Below, one piece after another: positions 11,867 through 23,689 of a stretch of 64,000 nucleotides of DNA. The position numbers and the translations under genes were made by a program. The notes under the pieces are model-generated. The model was not told where the DNA came from, ran no database searches, and saw nothing but the letters and a program-made list of their open reading frames with translations. This DNA comes from Gigaspora rosea. Its lineage: Eukaryota; Glomeromycota; Glomeromycetes; Diversisporales; Gigasporaceae. Position 1 is the stretch's first letter, and each line of letters opens with the position of its first letter. The stretch covers positions 1-64,000 of the forward strand of contig QKWP01001984.1 of NCBI GenBank assembly GCA_003550325.1, in the 5' to 3' direction.

Positions 11867-13307
11867 TAGAGATGGGAAAAATGCGCATTTTATAATAAAA
11901 TGCGCATGAATGCGCATTAATGCGCATGATACCGCATAATAAAAATTTTTTAATTTTTATCTTTATTATTGATAATATATCTAAATAAAGATACTACATA
12001 TTGATTCTTAATCAGATCTTGCCAATATATATAAATTTTTTACAAATTTGCTAATTGTAAACTTCATCGTTGCTTATCTTATATAATTTGACACCTGACC
12101 CGTGGCTCTGCCACGATAAAACTTTAGAATCTTGGTTAAAATCTGTAAATTCGCATTATATAATACTGTATTCATAAATATGCTGAGTTAATTTGCATTG
12201 AATCGTCACAAAAATTCTGTTATTAAACATACAATTCTATTAACTACAGTATATGGTTAAGATTGAGTTAGTTTGCATTAACATTATGTTATTGTAAAAT
12301 TCTGCCACATAATTCACACTCTATTTCAGTATGGTTGAACCAGTTTTATTAGAATTATTGTGATTTTTATTATGAGTTTTTATAAAATTTCTATTACAAA
12401 ATTTGTTCGCTATACCAGTAATTGCAATATATAGTGGGTTAGTTTGAATCAGCATAAGCTAACTATAAAAAGTTCGTTACAAAGCTCATTACTCCAATAA
12501 CAGATAGTATGCAGCTTAGTTTTATTGATGAATGCCAATTTTTAAAAACCTTATATTGCTATATTAGTTTTAGCTCATTGATCACCTTTTGAACATAACC
12601 GTAATTTTATTGGTTCATAGATCGACATAAAATTACGAATCACTGAGAAAATTAGTGATTATCAGATAATCTGGGCGGCAAAAATTCCGACCAAAAATTC
12701 TAGAAATCAATCATTAAATATTTGGTTGAATGTAACTTTTTTTGATATTCGCTAATATATTCATTATTTTTATCATATGTTTTATCTATAACGGAGCATT
12801 TGTCGTGTTCTTGCACTTGTTCTTGCACTTGCATTTATTCTTGAACTAGACCATTATACAAAACGTTTTCAAATTCGTGAATTTTTTTAGCCCAATATAG
12901 TTTATAAATATTAGGCAATCAAACAACAAAAGTAAATTTGGAAAATTCACGTTCACGATTTTGTGTTGTTTAAGGCGTTAATAAGGGCATTAAAAATGAT
13001 ATTAACTACTCGAATGTTATAATAATACTCGACCATGATGATAGTCATAATCATCTTACGTATTCCTGTTAGTTTTTTTACATTTAGGTCACATTTTTCG
13101 GATACGAACAATCAAAAATGTTAAAGCGAACAGACCCAGAATTGAAGTATATAGATAGATTAGAATGTTAATTATACTTATTGTATATTTAATTTTTCTA
13201 TATAAAATTTTGATGGGATAAAATGCGCATGATTCGGAAACATGCGCATTAATGCGAATTCATGCGCATGATTGAGGAATCATGCGCACGCATGAAACCC
13301 ATCTCTA
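11867..13307. mobile_element. Non-autonomous hAT element, 1441 bp, with ATGCGCAT clusters
   Basis: Perfect 10-bp terminal inverted repeat TAGAGATGGG. Identical 8-bp target duplication CGAATAAC (11859-11866 and 13308-13315). The first 75 bp and last 100 bp each contain several copies of the palindromic octamer ATGCGCAT or near variants, absent from the interior; such subterminal clusters are typical hAT transposase sites. No coding frame. The interior is AT-rich apart from a G+C patch near 12090-12115. Confidence 0.92.
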
Positions 13308-13315
13308 CGAATAAC

Positions 13316-14178
13316 CACAATACTACATGTAAATATCTGTTGAATTTTTCAGCTTATGTTTACTGTATTCAATTTGTGAATACTTTCTAAATACTTTCAT
13401 GCAAAATATAGTTTTATGAAAATTGTTGCGCATTTAAATAACACCATAAATATACGCACCATTTGAATAATAAATTCCGCTTAGTCAGCATGTATAAATA
13501 AAGCAAACCTATTTGTGAAAAAAATAATAGATTGTTATTTTCATAATCATTGATGCAGATGATCTTTCAAAGTAATATACTGATTCGATTTTAAATCGTT
13601 TAATAAATTTGATCCTAAACTTGCTAAACTCGTTAAAATAAAAAAAAATTAAAATAATTAAATAGGAAAATAAAATAAAAATAATTCCGCTGTATAATAA
13701 TGCAAATATGTTTAAAAATTATATATATATACTAAATTTTACCTATACTATAACCTCAAAATCAGCCATAACACCAATTTAATTATTTCATTTCGATGAT
13801 TCCAAAATGAGATTTCTAAATGTTACCTTTTAGATTAGCGTAACGTTATTCAAGCATGAGATTGGCGTAACATTTAGCACTAGCATAATTTATTTCAATA
13901 TTCATAATTCAGTAAAATTTATATTAAGTAGTTTTTTTTTTATAAAGCAGCATATAATATTATCTAATAAATTTAGCATACATTTTTGACAAGTAATATA
14001 AAATGTGTAAACAATAAAATTGACAAGTATGCGCATTAATGAACGTTTTTTATATTTTACAAACTAAAAGGGAATCATTTGAGTCAAAAAACAGCGTGAA
14101 AAATATATTTAAAAGTATCTGTTCGACATCTATTGTTCAATTTTTTTTCGTACGTTACAAGATTAAGAATTATACACT
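13316..14178. other. Upstream region of the 7TM gene
   Basis: AT-rich, no gene or paired repeat recognised. It must contain the promoter of the gene starting at 14179, but no TATA box or other core element can be singled out against this base composition. Confidence 0.4.
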
Positions 14179-15442
14179 ATGAAATTATCTAGTCTTCGTC
14201 ATTTTCTTATAATCCAGCATTTGTTCTTTTGTTTATTCATAACATTAACGAAATCACAAAAATTACCGTATAAATCTTTTAACTACACGGAGAATAATTT
14301 AGATAAACAAAATACAACATTTCTTATAGCGGACATTAAAACTTATGATGACGGAACAATCTTGCTGCATATTATGCGAAATCAATCAAAGCAAACAGAA
14401 AATTGTTCAAAAATTCGTGGAATAAGTTTTGAACAGAAATTATATATAAGGCTTATTTTTTTAAATGGAACTGTTAAAGAAATTGATCCTAACTTAAATT
14501 TAAACCCTATAAATTATTGCTTACTCAATAGCGATAGTACTGAATACAAAATAAACAAACTTAACAAGATAACTATGTATTTAAATGACGCCAAAAATAA
14601 TAACACACATAAAAATTTAATAAATCCTATTACAATATATTCTTTACAAAAACCATTCGTTCTAATAGCATACGTGAATACAACAAATTCTTCTGATCCT
14701 AAATCCTATGATGAGTGCGGAAAGGTCATCGATTGGGGTGGAAACATTAAAAGGTATACAAATATTTTATGTTATTAAAAAGTATATTTTAATTATGTTG
14801 TGCAGGTGTACTATAACTAGGGCTCGAGGCACGGGTAAAAATTAGTCATGCCTCTGAGGGCATGCCGTGAGTTGAGGCATGCCCATCGTGCCTATAGGCA
14901 TGCTCTTTTTGTATAGAAAATATCAAACAATTGCTTTCCATTCTCTGACGTTGTTTGGCTGCCAATTAATTCCACCATGCTAGCCAATCAGATATGACAT
15001 TTATGTCACATGACTAGGCAGCCTGCTAATTATAATTAATATTCGTGTAACATGAAATTTAAAATACGGTTAGTTAAAACGCTAGTAAATATGTAACAAA
15101 CTCCAAATTTTGCAAGGAACTTTTTCGTTAGAGCACGAAGGATGGTTTCATAAACAAATTATGGGTTGTCACGTTACATCTGATGTTATGATCTGATTGG
15201 TTAATGTGCGAGCATGCATGCCATAAATTACGTATATATTATATAATATAAATTATTAATAATCAATTTGTAAATTACTAGTGAAATGTGTTTTGATTCT
15301 GGTTCATGGAGTGACAGTACAATCCAGTTAAACGCAAATAAAAAACTTGGGTTTATTAGGTTTTCTCGTAGCAAAACATATGAGAACAGCGGGAATAGTT
15401 GGAATAGTTGGTTGTGGCAGCAATATTCAATGTAATTATATG

Positions 15443-15520
<78 letters not shown>

Positions 15521-18480
15521 AATTATTATCATTATTGTTATTAATTATAATTATTAACTTATTAATTATAATCATTAACTTATTAATTTAATACTATATC
15601 CATATAGTGATGAAGATGGAAATTTGAAAAATTCAACAAATTTAACAAATTTACCAGAAATTAGTTATGAAGATTCAAATATGAATTATTCTTTGATCAC
15701 AATTGTACCAACCGTTGAAGATGGTTATTTAGCAATTTTTAACTATACAAATCCCCATTTTAGTATCATACCAAGAATCGGGCTTTGTGTGATACCTATC
15801 TCCTATAACAAACCGAAATATAGCCAAAAAATTGTTATCTTTCAAGCGGAACAACCCATTAACTCATTTTCTTGTGATGAGACTGACTCATTCATTTATT
15901 GTATAGTCTCCATCCACATCAATAATGAAACGTTTAATGGAATGATCTATGAACAAATTCAAATTTATCCATCAGGAAATGTATTCTCAACTCAAGAAAT
16001 TTATTCGGACCAGCGTAGTTTGAGTTTAAGAGCGAAAATGACGTCATTTGATGATCTTATATTTGATGTTACAGAATATAACAATACAGATGAAAATATT
16101 TATTATAATATTTATTATTATAATGCATCTGAGTCTCGTTTAGAACAACTGAATTCTTTTATTATTACAAATTACTTTAGTGCAAACGCTGTTACACAGA
16201 ATAATACTTTTCTACTAGCTTCATCCAATACAATTGATAATATTTCTTGGTCTTTGCTCACTATTCCGTTACTTAATTTCAATGGTTGAGTATACTAATT
16301 TAATTTTATCCCATATTTTATTTAATATTAATACGGTGTTAAAACTTCTCAATTTAGATTATAGATATGATAATGTTTTTATAAATAAAACAATTCCATC
16401 AATCAATGATATTGTCAATTCATCAACAACCTTTTTAAACATCACCTTCAATCATCCTGTTGTTTTGTCAGCGTCAACTAGCAACATCACAATTTACAAA
16501 ACATCCGATAACAGCATTAGACAAAGGATTTCCACAACAATGCGTGATTTCTTTAACATCAGTTCAGATGGACTTAGCATTAGTATAAAAGTCATTAAAA
16601 GCACATTTAACGAAGATAGAGAAAAATATTTTGTGAAAATTGATAATAATTTTTTCAAAGGTGCCGACTGGAATGAACCTTTAAGAGGAATTCATGATGG
16701 TATTTGGAGTCTTGAAACTGGTAGTATATTTTAATTTATCATTAAAATTTTTAGAATTTATTATTGCTTTGTCTTATTTGTCCTTTGGATTTTTAGATGT
16801 GCCTAATCGGAAGTCAAAACCAGGTAGCGCACATTATGTTTATGTTCATTTAAAATACTTCACATGGTTCTTATTGTAATTCCTTGCAGATAAAGATATT
16901 ATGGGCTTAGTACGTCTTACCCAAGAAGCTTCCAAAAAATTCTCAGCATTCAAAAATAACCAATCGGCATACTTTGAAAGTTTATTGAATGATATTTCTA
17001 AAAAATTGCCAATAAAACGATCCCGTTTGAGCTCAAATAATAAACCCCAGAAATTATTTCAAGATCAAATCGTTATTCCAATCCGTATAAATGCGGCAAA
17101 TGATGAAACTGAAAGGAATGCTTCGGAATCAGGTTCAGACTTGGCCTATATGATTATGTTCAAAAATATCACTACCATTTCTTTTGGTGTGACAAATGAT
17201 TTAGATCAGAATTATAACTTTCGATTAATTGGTAGGTTTATTATCACTTTCAAAATGTTGAAAAGTTGAATAAGTACTAATTTTTATATTATAGGATTTA
17301 TTCAAAATAAATGGAATTATTACAATATATTAATAATCGTTGGGATTAAGCTTTTTGTATTTTCTTGTATATTATCCCATATTCTAAGTTATAAGGTAAT
17401 TTTATTTTATCTATATTCTTTTAAAGGCTTTTTTTTCACCTAGAAAATTAATCAAATTTTGTACAAAAAAGTTAAAATCGGAATATTTTGAGAGAATAAA
17501 TACTGCCATATATATACTTGGATTGATCATTCCTAATTTTATTCTTTCAATCCTCTTTGTCATTAACCATTCTGATGATGTACCAGAGTTATACTGGCTA
17601 AGGTATTTATTCAAAATAAACTTATTTCTAATTGTCATTAAATTAATACTAAATTTATTGTCACATTTATTTGACCTTTGTCAAAACACGATTTGAAGTG
17701 TACTCGTCCTGTGTTTTCCATTATCTATAAACTTTTGTATAATAGTCATTACTATCGATAAAGGAATCAAAGATCCTGATATTGGTGAACAATTTAAAGA
17801 ATCATTTAAGGATTATCAAAATTTAATAGCTATATTCATTGTTTTGATAATAACTGATTTTGAATATTTGAAGCTTTTGAAAGATATGCCCAAGTACAAG
17901 TTTTTTAAGATAAATAAAATTTTTTATCAGCCTGAACAAATTAATAGACTTGAATATATATTTCAAGTTGCGATTATATGTGGTGCATTCTTTGATATAA
18001 CTTTTAAAAATATTCCACAAATCATTATTCAAGTAAGTAAATATTTGACGTTATGTAACTTATGAAACTACTTATATTCACAGTAATTTTATGTTAAAAA
18101 ATCAACTCATTACATTAATTTAATATTATTTAAATAGATAATATATTACAAATCCAATTTCGTTTTGGTATATAATTGGGTTCCACTTCTTTTGCTTATC
18201 ACGTCTATCCTTAAGATTTTCATGATAATCTGTTGTTTTGTGTGCAAAAGAATAATTTTGTATCTTGACAAGTGAGTATAATAATAATATTTATTTAATT
18301 TGATTTTTTAATAATAAATAAATTTTTTCTGATCAAAAAAAATTCATTAGACGGTTAGTACCTAATAATTTTATAAAATTAGTATTTGCTATCACATATT
18401 ACCTCTTATCATGTATATATATATTATTATTCAAATTAAAGGAAGTAAGTATTAAAGTTCCTATGAAAATAATTAATTAA
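14179..18480 (+). CDS. Predicted secreted-ectodomain, seven-helix membrane protein (receptor-like), nine exons
   Basis: Exons by phase-consistent GT-AG joins: 14179-14753, 15608-16284, 16358-16720, 16890-17231, 17295-17395, 17427-17602, 17699-18032, 18138-18271, 18351-18480. The sum is 2832 nt (943 residues) with no internal stop. Residues 1-26 form a signal peptide (basic start, hydrophobic core, ending near KSQ). Residues 27 to about 655 are an ectodomain with many N-x-S/T sites. About 420-540, beginning near 'PSINDIV' with 'LNITFNHPV', resembles a bacterial-type Ig-like (SbsA/Big_5) fold; this is inference. From about 660 come seven hydrophobic segments (near 663-683, 712-733, 742-764, 786-802, 830-850, 868-893, 910-928) joined by short loops, then a short basic tail. 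The topology is that of a receptor, but no GPCR signature was recognised. The GTTGAG donor at 16285 is weak. A strong GTAAGTA at 18443 inside exon 9 suggests an alternative 3' end. The paralogous family is probably large in these fungi; function unknown. Confidence 0.75.
14819..14910. repeat. GGCATGCC-rich block in intron 1
   Basis: Begins TAGGGCTCGAGGCACGGG, similar to a hAT terminus, and carries four or more AGGCATGCC-type words in both orientations. No matching right end was found, so it may be a truncated hAT terminus. Confidence 0.45.
15095..15205. mobile_element. MITE family A fragment, inverted, in intron 1
   Basis: Reverse complement shows 'aaccaatcagatca', 'gatgtaacgtgaca', 'tttatgaaaccatcctt', 'tgctctaacgaaaaa' and 'ccttgcaaaattt', matching the internal order of the 2183-2490 copy. 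Confidence 0.6.
15441..15516. repeat. (ATT)n microsatellite in intron 1
   Basis: About 25 ATT units with one CATT interruption. The short isoleucine-rich frame across it is an artefact. Confidence 0.95.
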
Positions 18481-18605
18481 GAAATTATAATTAAATATAT
18501 TTCTTTAATAATTTATAAATATTATTAGTTCGTAAGTATTAATTTTCATTTGCTAAAAAGACTAGTTTATTTATGACATCACGACCAATCAAATAAAGGT
18601 CAATA

Positions 18606-18795
18606 TACAGTCAACTCTTTCTATAACGAACTGTTGGCTCTGGCTGTTAAAAAAAGTTCACTATATAAAATTACTATGTTTTCTTAAGAAACTATAGCTC
18701 TTTTTATACCGAACTATTATAAAATCCAAATATTTTTAGTTTGTTATATCCAGAGTTCGTTATAGAGAGGTTCGTATTAAGAGAGTCGACTGTGT
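18606..18795. mobile_element. Tc1/pogo-like MITE between the 7TM and kinase genes
   Basis: Left TACAGTCAACTCTTTCTATA and 'aacgaact' pair with right 'agttcgttatagagagg' and GAGTCGACTGTGTA. TA-bordered with CAGTC-type ends, about 190 bp. The interior contains 'ttggctctggctg' and is AT-rich. Confidence 0.75.
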
Positions 18796-18870
18796 ATTTT
18801 ATCATTTGTTAAAATTAAATATGATCAAAAGTATTAATATAATTTTAATAATTTATATTTCATATTAAAG

Positions 18871-21800
18871 ATGCAATTTTTATGGAAAATGTATAAAATG
18901 CAAACGGCCAAATGTTTCTCCAACGTGGTGCAAATTATGTGACCCTTTAAAAGCAACCAAAGGATGGACAAGTGGAAATAAAGATCTTGATAATTATATT
19001 AAAGGACTTCAAATCAATGTAGTTGAATACGAAAAGATGATTGAATGGATTCCGTTTGAAAGACTGATCAATTTACAAAAGATTAGAGAAGATGAGTCAG
19101 GAACGATATTTATGACAACATGGTTAGATGGTAAAAGAATACTTAAAGGTGAATGCGAATATACACAGTCTCGTACTGGACCATGCGGTGTTAACATTAA
19201 AATATTACATGGCATTAAAACATGCGATTTGCTTATAAAAGAAGTAAGTTATTTATTATCGTACAGTATTATTCACAGCATCTAGTAATGTACCTAATAT
19301 ATTTAAACCCTTTTATAAGCTTACAAATTATATGCAGCAAAAAGGAAGTGTTGTATATGGAGTTACTCAAAGTACAATCACAAATCGATATGCTATTGTA
19401 ACACCTGATGAATTTAATTCTAGAAGAAACAATTTAAACGGAATATGCAAATACTGTAACTATTACAACACTTCACCTGCTTGGTGCCAATCCTGTGATC
19501 CTTGGAGAGCAGCTCTAGAGTGGACAAGTGAGAATAAGGAGATTAATAATCTTATTAAAGAATACCAATTCAAAGCTATAGAATATGAAAAGGTGATTGA
19601 ATGGATTCCATTCGAAGAACTAATTAATTTAAAAGAAATTAAAGGAATAGCAGATCTCGCATTCATGGCAACTTGGATCAAAGGTGTACGAACAGTTAAA
19701 GGTGGACCTGGAAAATTTACACAGTCACGCACTATATCTTCAGTTGATATTATGAACTTAAATAATTCTGAAACAAATACTTTGGAACTTTTAGAAATTG
19801 TAAGTTAAAATTATTTATATATTACCGGTTTATTATTGCTTGAAACAATAGGTTGAACCTGATTTTATTTTCTTATGCTAAAACCGATTCAAACTTTATT
19901 TTGAAATATTAAATTATTACTTAATTAATTAATATTTTATTATATTAGTTTAAAAATTATATACGATCAAAGAAATATAGAATTCATGGAATCACTCAAG
20001 ATACAGAAACTGGTCAATACATGCTTGTAATTGATTTTTATAACAATAAAAGAATGCCCGTCAATGGAATATGTGAACACTGTAAACGATGCAACACTAG
20101 TCCAGTCTGGTGTCAATTATGTGACCCTCCAAAAATGGTCCAAGAAACAAGTGGAGATAAGAAAATAGATGATTGCATAAAGGAATTTCAACTTAGAGCC
20201 ATTGCATTTGAAACCGTTATTGAATGGATTCCATTTAATAGGCTAAAAAATACAAAAATTATTGGTAAAGGAGGATTTGGTACAGTATATTCATCAATTT
20301 GGTTAGATGGCAAACGAATGGTCGAAGGTGGGGATAATTTAGGTTATGTACGATGTCGTAAAAAATCTTATGAAGTTGCTCTTAAAACATTGCCTGGTTC
20401 TCAAACAAGTTCTTCCGAGTTTTTAAATGAGGTAAGCCAACTTTGTTCTTTTACCGAATTTGGTGTAATAACGCACGAATGTAAAGCACATTATTTAAGG
20501 ACATGTATGTTTGATAATTTTTGCATGAAAAGTTGTATGCCGTTATAATAATGTCTTATATATTTGTGGGGGTGTTATTTTGAGTCAAATGTATTGTTTT
20601 CAAAATAATGGAAATTTCGAAATAACGCCTTTGTCCGTTATTACGATTATTACTCACACGATTTCTACAAGGCTATCCGGGTCGGATGCGTCGGATCTAG
20701 GTCGATGTTTAGCCCTAGCTGTTATTCTATAGCAAAATTACCAACTGGGCATTTTTACTTAATGATGAATATGATTTCATAAGTAAAATTTTTATGATTT
20801 GGGGCAAAATTGATTAATTCCGATCCAGCCGACAATGAATCCGATGCATTCCGAAGTATAATGACCCGGAATTTTGGAGACCCCCTGTATGAGTTGTTTT
20901 TACACACGTATACCAGGGTTGTGAATAGGAAATAGACAAGTCAATAGACTCAATAGACAGTATAATGGTCTAATGATGTCTAATCAAAGTCATTAGACAA
21001 TAGACAAATAAAATATAGTTTAAAGTGATCTGATTGGTTAATTTCGGAAATTATGATCTAAGTAATAAATTAGACCGATGCCAATAGATAAGTTAATTTA
21101 TGAATAGACATATTGTCTAATTAAATTTTTATTTAAATAGACATTGTCAATTCTCAACCAAATTGAACAGACATTAAACAATTAGACCATTAGGCAACTA
21201 GACCATTAGGCAATTAGACAATTGAATACTATGTCTATTCACAACCCTGCGTATACAGTAATTGTAAATTTATAGGATATAATCTTATAAAACTTTATTC
21301 ATGTATTCTCTCAAGTTTAAAAATCACATGCAATGTAGATTAGAAGGTAGTGCACTTGAAGTATATGGATTGACTCAGAATACAGAGAGTGGTCAATATA
21401 TTATGGTATTACAATATGCAAATAGGGGAAATCTCTATGAGTTTTTAAACAAAAATTTTAGAGATCTTGAATGGCAAAAGAAATTAAAGCATCTTGCGGA
21501 GATATCTTATGATTTATCTCGAATCCATAAAGCAGGACTTATTCATGGTGACTTTCACAGTGGTAATATTTTACTAAATCAAGATATCGATGGAAATATA
21601 AAACCATACATTACAGAACTGGGATTGTCCAGAAAACAAGATGGACATGATTTAAAATGTGTTTATGGAGTAATGCCATACGTTGCTCCTGAGGTCCTTA
21701 AGGGTTGGAAACACACACAAGAAGCAGATATTTATAGTTTGGGTATTATTATGGCAGAAATATCAACTGGAATAAGGCCACATGAAGGGCATGAATTCAA

Positions 21801-22134
21801 TACTGAACTTGCATTAGCTATTTTTGATGGATTACGTCCAGAATTTGCAGAAGGAACCCCTAATTGCTACATCGAATTAGCTAAACTATGCATGGATTCA
21901 AATCCACAAAAGCGGCCTAATGCGGAAGATATTTATTTAAAAATTAATCAATGGAAAATAATTTTGGAAACAGAAAATTTGACCGATAAAAAGGAACTTG
22001 ATATAAAAAAGAAATTCATTGATGCTAATAGTATAATCAAAAAAACATCGATAATTTCGTTATCAACGTCTCAAGATAAATATGTTAGCACATTAATCGA
22101 TGTACAAGGAATAATAGAGATTCAAAGGTACTAA
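18871..22134 (+). CDS. Protein kinase-like gene with three tandem N-lobe modules and one C-lobe
   Basis: Exons joined in phase: 18871-19243 (first base completes a codon from an unseen upstream exon), 19320-19799, 19949-20431, 21316-22134. Each of the first three carries a Cys-x2-Cys ... Trp-Cys-x2-Cys-Asp-Pro module, a 'WTS.NK.I...IKE.Q' stretch, 'VIEWIPF' and an N-lobe. Exon 1's glycine loop is reduced to 'REDESGTIF' with 'VNIK'. Exon 2's is 'KGIADLAF' with 'VDIM', lacking the lysine. Exon 3 has a normal 'GKGGFGTVY' (20264-20290) and 'VALK'. Exons 2 and 3 each begin with an alphaC-to-hinge piece ending in '...NGIC.(Y/H)C', so each module runs straight into the next. Exon 4 is a C-lobe with HGDFHSGN (21544-21567), ELG where DFG/DLG is expected (21616-21624), APEV and a normal end. 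The architecture fits the expanded Rhizophagus kinome (recalled). Start codon and 5' end not found. Catalytic competence is doubtful. Confidence 0.8.
20432..20913. other. Intron 3 of the kinase gene, 5' part: unassigned repeat
   Basis: The 884-bp intron is far longer than its neighbours (76 and 149 bp). 20566-20890 starts GGGGGTGTTATTTTG and ends near GAGACCCCCTG, with a G+C-richer interior ('gggtcggatgcgtcgg', 'gatccagccgac'). It is probably an inserted element, but the termini pair over only about six bases and no target duplication is visible. Confidence 0.45.
20914..21249. mobile_element. hAT MITE in kinase intron 3
   Basis: Perfect 15-bp terminal inverted repeat CAGGGTTGTGAATAG. Flanked by identical CGTATAC (20907-20913 and 21250-21256), seven of the eight bases expected for hAT. 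The interior is built of 'ATTAGACAAT/GTCTAAT' words in both orientations. 336 bp, lying wholly inside the intron. Confidence 0.88.
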
Positions 22135-22856
22135 TTACTTTACATAGCTTTTACGTTTAATGCCTTGGAATTATGTATAATATTAATTTATTGTTTTATT
22201 AGTATATTATCAATTTAGTCAATTTAATTGCTCTATTACGAAGCAAATTTCAAGGTCATCTCTGTAACGCCCAGCTGATACTAGCGTGTTATTATCTACA
22301 TATAATATAGCATGTAGTAGATAATCTATATTAGATAAACACTATGAGACAAAATAAACTTTGATTTTAGCTGCCTTCCATACTACGCATATGCTTCAGA
22401 CAATATAACATAACTGTACTGTACATATTTATAAGTTTCGGCAAATTAATAGTCTTTTTGTATCAGTACTTAATACATAGTATGGTCTTTTATTGGTTTT
22501 TATACTGCATGACAGACGGTATTATGTTTAATTAGGAACGTTATACGAGTACATTTTAAAATTAAAAATTTAAGAAATAGAACTTATCTATATTATTATA
22601 TTTTATAATTAAGATTACAATATATTACTGCTTAATTTCACAAATTTTCTTTTATCTAGTAATTCTTTCATTATTTAATTTTAGCTATTTTATTATCAAT
22701 TATAATAATCGTACTTAAAATCGATTATATCATATATTGTTATCTTTTTATACCCAGTTTCTATTTATATTAAACCATGTTATAGTATAAGGTACGAAAC
22801 AAGATAAAAGGTTGAAAAAAAATAAAACTGTGATCGGCTAACTAGCATATTGGTTA
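22135..22856. other. Downstream of the kinase gene, nothing recognised
   Basis: AT-rich. No gene, paired termini or clear polyadenylation signal distinguishable from background. Confidence 0.5.
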
Positions 22857-22858
22857 TA

Positions 22859-23038
22859 CAGTCAAACCTCTCTAAGTGCACCCTCCCTAAATGCACGCTA
22901 TATGAAAAACCTCTTTAAATGCACGCTTCTGCATGGTCCCAAGTAATATAACAATTATAGATTTTGACCTCTCTAAATGCACATTTTTGAAATTTTTTAC
23001 TATGGTCCCGAGGGTGTGCACTTAGAGAGGTCTGACTG
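22859..23038. mobile_element. Tc1/pogo-like MITE, 180 bp
   Basis: Terminal inverted repeat CAGTCAAACCTCTCTAAGTG versus CAGTCAGACCTCTCTAAGTG, extended by CAC. Bordered by TA on both sides (22857-22858 and 23039-23040), the Tc1/mariner/pogo target duplication. 'ctctttaaatgcac' and 'ctctctaaatgcac' repeat internally. A fragment of this family is at 5336-5392. Confidence 0.88.
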
Positions 23039-23325
23039 TATTAGTTACAGTTTTTAAATTCTATAAGTTAAAATATAATCTGACTGTAAAAACAGGATAA
23101 AATTTATTAATTAAGTATGCCTACGGTTACATAAAATAATAATAATAATAAAATAAATAGTTACGTGTCTCTTAAATTAGCAATCAATATATAAGTGAAT
23201 CTACGTCCATATTATCAGATTTCTTTTTCAAACATTATAAACTTTATTAAATATTATGAAGATAAATGTCACTTTTCTCTTTTGCTATTGTATACTGTAT
23301 TATATGTTCACGTGGATATATTGAC

Positions 23326-23666
23326 TAGGGATGCTATCCTGCTTACCGAAACTCAGTTCGACTCTGTTTGGAACCGAACCCAATGGAACTCGAGTTTTTG
23401 CGGTCACATGATTTTTATTATTAAATTATGCTCAAACGAGTTGAAATAGATCGGTGAACAATATTGATTTGTAGTAAACTTTTGACTATCGTTATGACAA
23501 ACAAAAGTAATAGCGATAGCAGCTTTATTAAACTGCTCATGCAAGCATAATTATTAGTACATTTATATAAACTGAGTTCGAAAATCGGTTTTATGTAATA
23601 TGCTCGAACAGAGTTCCAACGGGTTATAAGCACAAGCTAACCGGTTGGAGCAGGATAACATCCCTA
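23326..23666. mobile_element. hAT MITE, 341 bp
   Basis: TAGGGATGCTATCCTGCT and its complement at the right with one mismatch. 8-bp target duplication ATATTGAC on both sides (23318-23325 and 23667-23674). The subterminal regions contain GTTCGA/TCGAAC and CCGAACC-type words, as in the element at 39322-40975. The two 70-85-residue frames over it are not genes. Confidence 0.92.
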
Positions 23667-23689
23667 ATATTGACGTGACGAAGCATAAA

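Noticed and set aside
17411..17638. Minus-strand 75-residue frame
   Set aside because: Antisense shadow of exon 6 of the 7TM gene.
17602..17699. In-frame TGA at about 17694 as a pseudogene lesion in the 7TM gene
   Set aside because: A 96-bp intron (17603-17698) with a GTATTT donor and AG acceptor removes it, keeps phase, and restores a hydrophobic helix.
19009..19732. Minus-strand frames of 68 and 89 residues
   Set aside because: Antisense shadows of the kinase exons.
23195..23633. Frames of 84 and 70 residues
   Set aside because: They run across the boundary or interior of the hAT MITE at 23326-23666.
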